A DNA stretch of 64,000 bases from Ornithinibacter aureus (GTDB lineage Bacteria; Actinomycetota; Actinomycetes; Actinomycetales; Dermatophilaceae), in assembly GCF_009858245.1 (NCBI RefSeq), contig NZ_VMSB01000001.1, positions 744,001 to 808,000 on the forward strand. Reading direction: 5' to 3'. The notes beneath the pieces are model-generated. The model saw only the letters and a program-made list of their open reading frames with translations. It had not been told where the DNA came from and made no database searches. A program made the position numbers and the translations under genes. This document shows, in pieces, positions 61,134-64,000 of the stretch (position 1 is its first letter; every line of letters begins with the position of its first letter).

Positions 61134-61886
61134 ATGAGCACCGCAGACCTGCTCGGCAACGCCGAGCACCACGACAACACCTCCATCCGCCCGGGTGCAC
61201 CATCGACCGCGCCCACGGACCCGGACGAGATCAGGTCCCTGACCCGGTTGGCCGGGTGGGCCGGCATCGCCGTGTTCGCCTTCTGGCTGTGCCAGCCGAT
61301 CCTTGTCGCCGTGCTCGTGAGCCGTGGAGCCGACGACACCCCTGGCATGGCGGCCCTCGAAGCCAACTCGTGGGCCGGCGGCTTCGACGCCGTGCTGTTC
61401 TCCGGCATTGGCGCGGCCTCACTCGTCATGGTGCTGGCCGTGTGGCGCGCCATGCGCCTGCACGGTGCCGCGGATGGCGTCCTCAGCACCGTCGGGTTCG
61501 CCATGGCACTCGTGGGCGCCACTGCGTGGTTCTGGGTCGCCGGGCACGGGCTGAGCATGTACACCTCGGTGGGCGCGGGTCTGGCTGACGTCTCGGCGGA
61601 CAGCGAGATCCAGGCGGCGTCGCTCCAGGCCTCCTACCTGGCCGTCACGGCGGGGCTGATCGTCGTCGGGATCGGGTCGATCGGCTGGAACGTCCTGCTG
61701 GCCACCACCGGCCGGCGGGCCGGACTCATCGGCCGGCCGCTCAGCGCCGTGTTCGGCCTGTTCGCCGTGGTCCCGCTCTACCAGGCGGTGGTGCCCTTCG
61801 CGACGCCGTGGCCGCTCATCATCGCGGTCCTCGGGTCGCTGGTCCTCGGCATCGCGCTGCTCCTGAAGTCCCGGAAACTGCGGTGA
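61134..61886 (+). CDS. Hypothetical multi-span membrane protein
   Basis: A 250-residue protein with about six membrane spans after a 40-residue polar start (TSIRPGAPSTAPTDPDE). Spans include LAGWAGIAVFAFWLCQPILV and PWPLIIAVLGSLVLGIALLL. It resembles DUF4386-like stress or sensor membrane proteins, but I cannot confirm the family. GGGGATG precedes ATG 61134. It ends 28 bases before the sensor kinase gene, so it may be co-expressed with, or sense for, the third two-component system. Confidence 0.7.
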   Translation: MSTADLLGNAEHHDNTSIRPGAPSTAPTDPDEIRSLTRLAGWAGIAVFAFWLCQPILVAVLVSRGADDTPGMAALEANSWAGGFDAVLFSGIGAASLVMVLAVWRAMRLHGAADGVLSTVGFAMALVGATAWFWVAGHGLSMYTSVGAGLADVSADSEIQAASLQASYLAVTAGLIVVGIGSIGWNVLLATTGRRAGLIGRPLSAVFGLFAVVPLYQAVVPFATPWPLIIAVLGSLVLGIALLLKSRKLR

Positions 61887-61914
61887 CGCAGCCCGCCGGT
61901 GCCATCATCGGATC

Positions 61915-63615
61915 ATGACCCCCGACGGGTTGGTCAGGACGAGCGAGATCGCGGTCACCGTGGTCGTGCTCGTCCTGGCCGTGCTCCTGCTCGCGTCACT
62001 GCGCCGGATGCCGCGCGGCCCCCGCTGGGTGGTCGTGCTCGCCTGCCTGCTCCTGTATGCCGTCGTCGTCGTGCCCGGTGCACACACCCTGTGGTTCGTG
62101 GCCTTCCCCCTGCTCGTCGCTGTGTACCCGGATGGCGTCATCACACCGCGGTGGCTGTGGGTACCGGTGGGCATGCTCGCCGTCGCGGCGTTCGGCGACC
62201 TCGTCACGGCCGGCATGTGGAGCGAGAGCCCGTGGTGGGGCCTGGTCGTGAACTCCCAGCTTCTCCTGCTCCTCGCCCAGGTCCACCGGTACCGCCGCCG
62301 ATCCTCCACGCAGGAGCGGGAGTCGGTGCGCTGGGTGATCCTCGGGACGTTGCTGACGATGGCGTCGTTCGCGGCGACCCAGGCCGCCTTCGGGTCCATC
62401 GGCGAGGGCTCGACAGGCTCCGTGGTCGCCGCCCAGCTGGCCGGGCTGCCGCTGCTCGTCGGCGTTGCCGTGGGGGTCCTCGCCCCGCGAGCGCTCGACG
62501 TCGATGAGTTCCTGCGGGCGACGGTGGTGAGCCTGGGCACTATCACGGCGCTCACCGTGGTCGTCCGGTCCCTACCGGCCCCTGACTGGGTGCGCCTCGT
62601 CGTCGTCGCCGTCATCGCCGCACCGGTGGCCCTGACGATGACCCGCGTCGGCGACTGGCTCCTCTACCGGGGGCGCCCCGATCCAGACCGCGCCGTCACC
62701 CGGATGTTGGCTGCGCTCAACACCCGCACCGGCCAGCAGGAGACCCCGAGGACCGTGCTCACCGCCTTCACCGACGCCCTGTACCTGGACCAGGGGCGGA
62801 TCAGCGGCTCGTGGTTCGAGCCCGCCGCGCTGGGACCGGACACCTCCACGGCATCCGGCGGTGAGTCCTTTCCCGTCGAGTACCGAGGGGAGGTGCTGGC
62901 CGTCCTCGAGCTGCCGCCCCGGCGCGGCGAGAGCACCCTCACCCGCCGTGACCGCCGAGTGGTCGACGGGCTCCTCGCCCAGGCGGCCCCCGCACTCGAC
63001 GCCGCGCGCACCGTCGTGGCGCTGCGCGAGTCCCGGGCCCGCACCGTCGCCGCGCGCGAGGAGGAGCGACGCAGGATCCGCCGGGAGTTGCACGACGACC
63101 TCGGCCCGACCCTCTCCGGCATCGCGCTGAGCGCGGCAGCACTGGCGGCCCGCACCAAGGACCCGGAGGCCGCCGAGCTGCACCGGGAGCTGCGGCTGGC
63201 CGTCGAGCAGTCCCGCGAGCTCGCCTACGGGCTGCGCCCGCCGGTGCTCGACGACCACGGGCTCGTGGCTGCCCTGCACGACCGGGTGGGTGGCCCCGAC
63301 GTCCAGATCGACGCGCCGGAGCACCTCGACCTCCCGGCCTCGGTCGACCTCGCGGCCCTTCGCATCATCGGGGAGGCCGTGACCAACGCGCGCAAACACG
63401 GTGCCGCACCCATCGGCATCCGGTTGCGGTTGCGCGACGGCATGCTCCGCCTGCTGGTCAGTGACGCCGGGCCCGGCCTGCCCCCGGACGTGCGCGCGGG
63501 CATCGGCATGATGTCGATATCGGAGCGCACCGACGAGGTCGGCGGCACCGCCCGCTACGACCGCAGCACCAAGGGCTGCCACCTGGTGGTCGACCTACCC
63601 CTGGAGGTGTCATGA
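61915..63615 (+). CDS. Sensor histidine kinase with large membrane input region
   Basis: A 566-residue kinase: about eight membrane spans over residues 8-240, a GAF-like or linker region (about 260-370), the acceptor motif RRIRRELHDDLGPTLSGIAL (HDDLGP, HisKA_3 type) and a HATPase (LRIIGEAVTNARKHG; DAGPGLPPD). Unlike the other two kinases in the window it carries a long intracellular segment between membrane and kinase core. Its stop overlaps the response regulator start as ATGA. Confidence 0.87.
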   Translation: MTPDGLVRTSEIAVTVVVLVLAVLLLASLRRMPRGPRWVVVLACLLLYAVVVVPGAHTLWFVAFPLLVAVYPDGVITPRWLWVPVGMLAVAAFGDLVTAGMWSESPWWGLVVNSQLLLLLAQVHRYRRRSSTQERESVRWVILGTLLTMASFAATQAAFGSIGEGSTGSVVAAQLAGLPLLVGVAVGVLAPRALDVDEFLRATVVSLGTITALTVVVRSLPAPDWVRLVVVAVIAAPVALTMTRVGDWLLYRGRPDPDRAVTRMLAALNTRTGQQETPRTVLTAFTDALYLDQGRISGSWFEPAALGPDTSTASGGESFPVEYRGEVLAVLELPPRRGESTLTRRDRRVVDGLLAQAAPALDAARTVVALRESRARTVAAREEERRRIRRELHDDLGPTLSGIALSAAALAARTKDPEAAELHRELRLAVEQSRELAYGLRPPVLDDHGLVAALHDRVGGPDVQIDAPEHLDLPASVDLAALRIIGEAVTNARKHGAAPIGIRLRLRDGMLRLLVSDAGPGLPPDVRAGIGMMSISERTDEVGGTARYDRSTKGCHLVVDLPLEVS

Positions 63616-64000
63616 CCACCGTCGTCGTCGTCGACGACCACCCCGTCTTCCGCCGCGGGCTGGTCGGCCTGCTGACGACCTCGGGCCACGAGGTCGTCGG
63701 CCAGGCGCGGGGCGGCCTCGAAGCGCTCGAGGTCGTTGCTCAGGTCAAGCCCCAGGTCGTGCTCATGGACCTGTCGATGCCCGACGGCGACGGGTTCGAG
63801 GCCACGGCCAGGATCACCGCCGACCACCCCGACGTCGCGGTGGTCGTCGTCACCCTGTTCTCCGACGAGGCCTCGGTCGCCCGGGCGCTGCACGCCGGTG
63901 CGGCCGGGTATCTCGGCAAGCACGCGGAGCCCGAGCACCTCATCGCCGCCGTGGAGGCGGCCAGTTCCGGGGCGTTGTGGATCGGCCGCGGCGTCGAGCG
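63612..64000 (+). CDS. Response regulator, 3' end outside window
   Basis: The first 129 residues are visible: a complete receiver domain with VVVVDDHPVFRRG, phospho-acceptor Asp in VVLMDLSMPDGDGF, Thr in VVVVTLFSDEAS and Lys in GYLGKHAEPEHL. The output domain, probably a LuxR helix-turn-helix, lies beyond the edge. ATG 63612 overlaps the kinase stop, confirming the pair. Confidence 0.88.
   Translation, partial: MTTVVVVDDHPVFRRGLVGLLTTSGHEVVGQARGGLEALEVVAQVKPQVVLMDLSMPDGDGFEATARITADHPDVAVVVVTLFSDEASVARALHAGAAGYLGKHAEPEHLIAAVEAASSGALWIGRGVE

Overview
The window is chromosomal DNA of a high-GC actinobacterium. Two conserved gene strings match the order around mycobacterial Rv2689c-Rv2701c (RNA methyltransferase, APC permease, ceoB/ceoC, DUF3159, OB-fold, DUF3710, dut, DUF4193, suhB) and Rv2172c-Rv2176 (metF, polyprenyl synthase, Rv2175c, pknL). 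Together with SepH, MacS-type and DUF-family markers, this points to a Micrococcales-type genome, possibly Intrasporangiaceae. That placement is inferred from gene content and not from a database search. No rRNA, tRNA or CRISPR array was seen. Coding density is high, and many genes look leaderless.

Layout. 1-1440: a small accessory patch with a toxin-antitoxin-like pair (MNT-fold protein cut by the window edge, plus an HTH partner) under a 17-bp-arm palindrome, and a frameshifted gene. 1447-6225: 23S rRNA methyltransferase and a potassium-transporter-like APC permease, divergent from two TrkA/Ktn subunits. 6241-8809: a two-component system and a membrane protein. 8863-13651: housekeeping operons (DUF3159, OB-fold, DUF3710; dUTPase, DUF4193; inositol monophosphatase, ferrochelatase). 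13761-20903: SepH, thymidine kinase, phosphodiesterase, DUF5998, GNAT/acyl-CoA-synthetase fusion, nitroreductase. 20991-33642: topoisomerase IV-like A subunit, a LacI-controlled sugar ABC importer without its own ATPase, an APC permease, an ABC exporter and the matching topoisomerase B subunit. 33911-35047: three small conserved genes.

35105-43365 is a DNA-damage cassette: DUF6504, a SAV_6107 HEPN protein and the error-prone polymerase DnaE2, then a methyltransferase and DinB (pol IV). A consensus LexA box sits at its promoter. A complete IS5-family element with a CTAG target duplication has inserted exactly at the dnaE2 stop codon, between dnaE2 and the methyltransferase-dinB pair. 43488-48250 holds YbaK and an RNA-repair module (Hen1 and the kinase/phosphatase/ligase Pnkp), joined by a short tandem repeat.

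48269-64000: metF, polyprenyl synthase, a serine hydrolase, the Rv2175c/pknL pair, a DMT transporter, an array of three 54-bp repeats, threonine aldolase, class II DAHP synthase, a MacS/MacR-like two-component system, PlsC, two membrane proteins and a third two-component system whose regulator runs off the right edge.

Across the whole window the octamer GGATGCCG is strongly over-represented (about 74 copies counted by eye, equal on both strands). Inside genes it often forces otherwise avoided GAT (Asp) or GCA (Ala) codons, so it looks like a DNA-level signal. This motif, the IS-split mutagenesis cassette and the Hen1-Pnkp junction are the points most worth following up.
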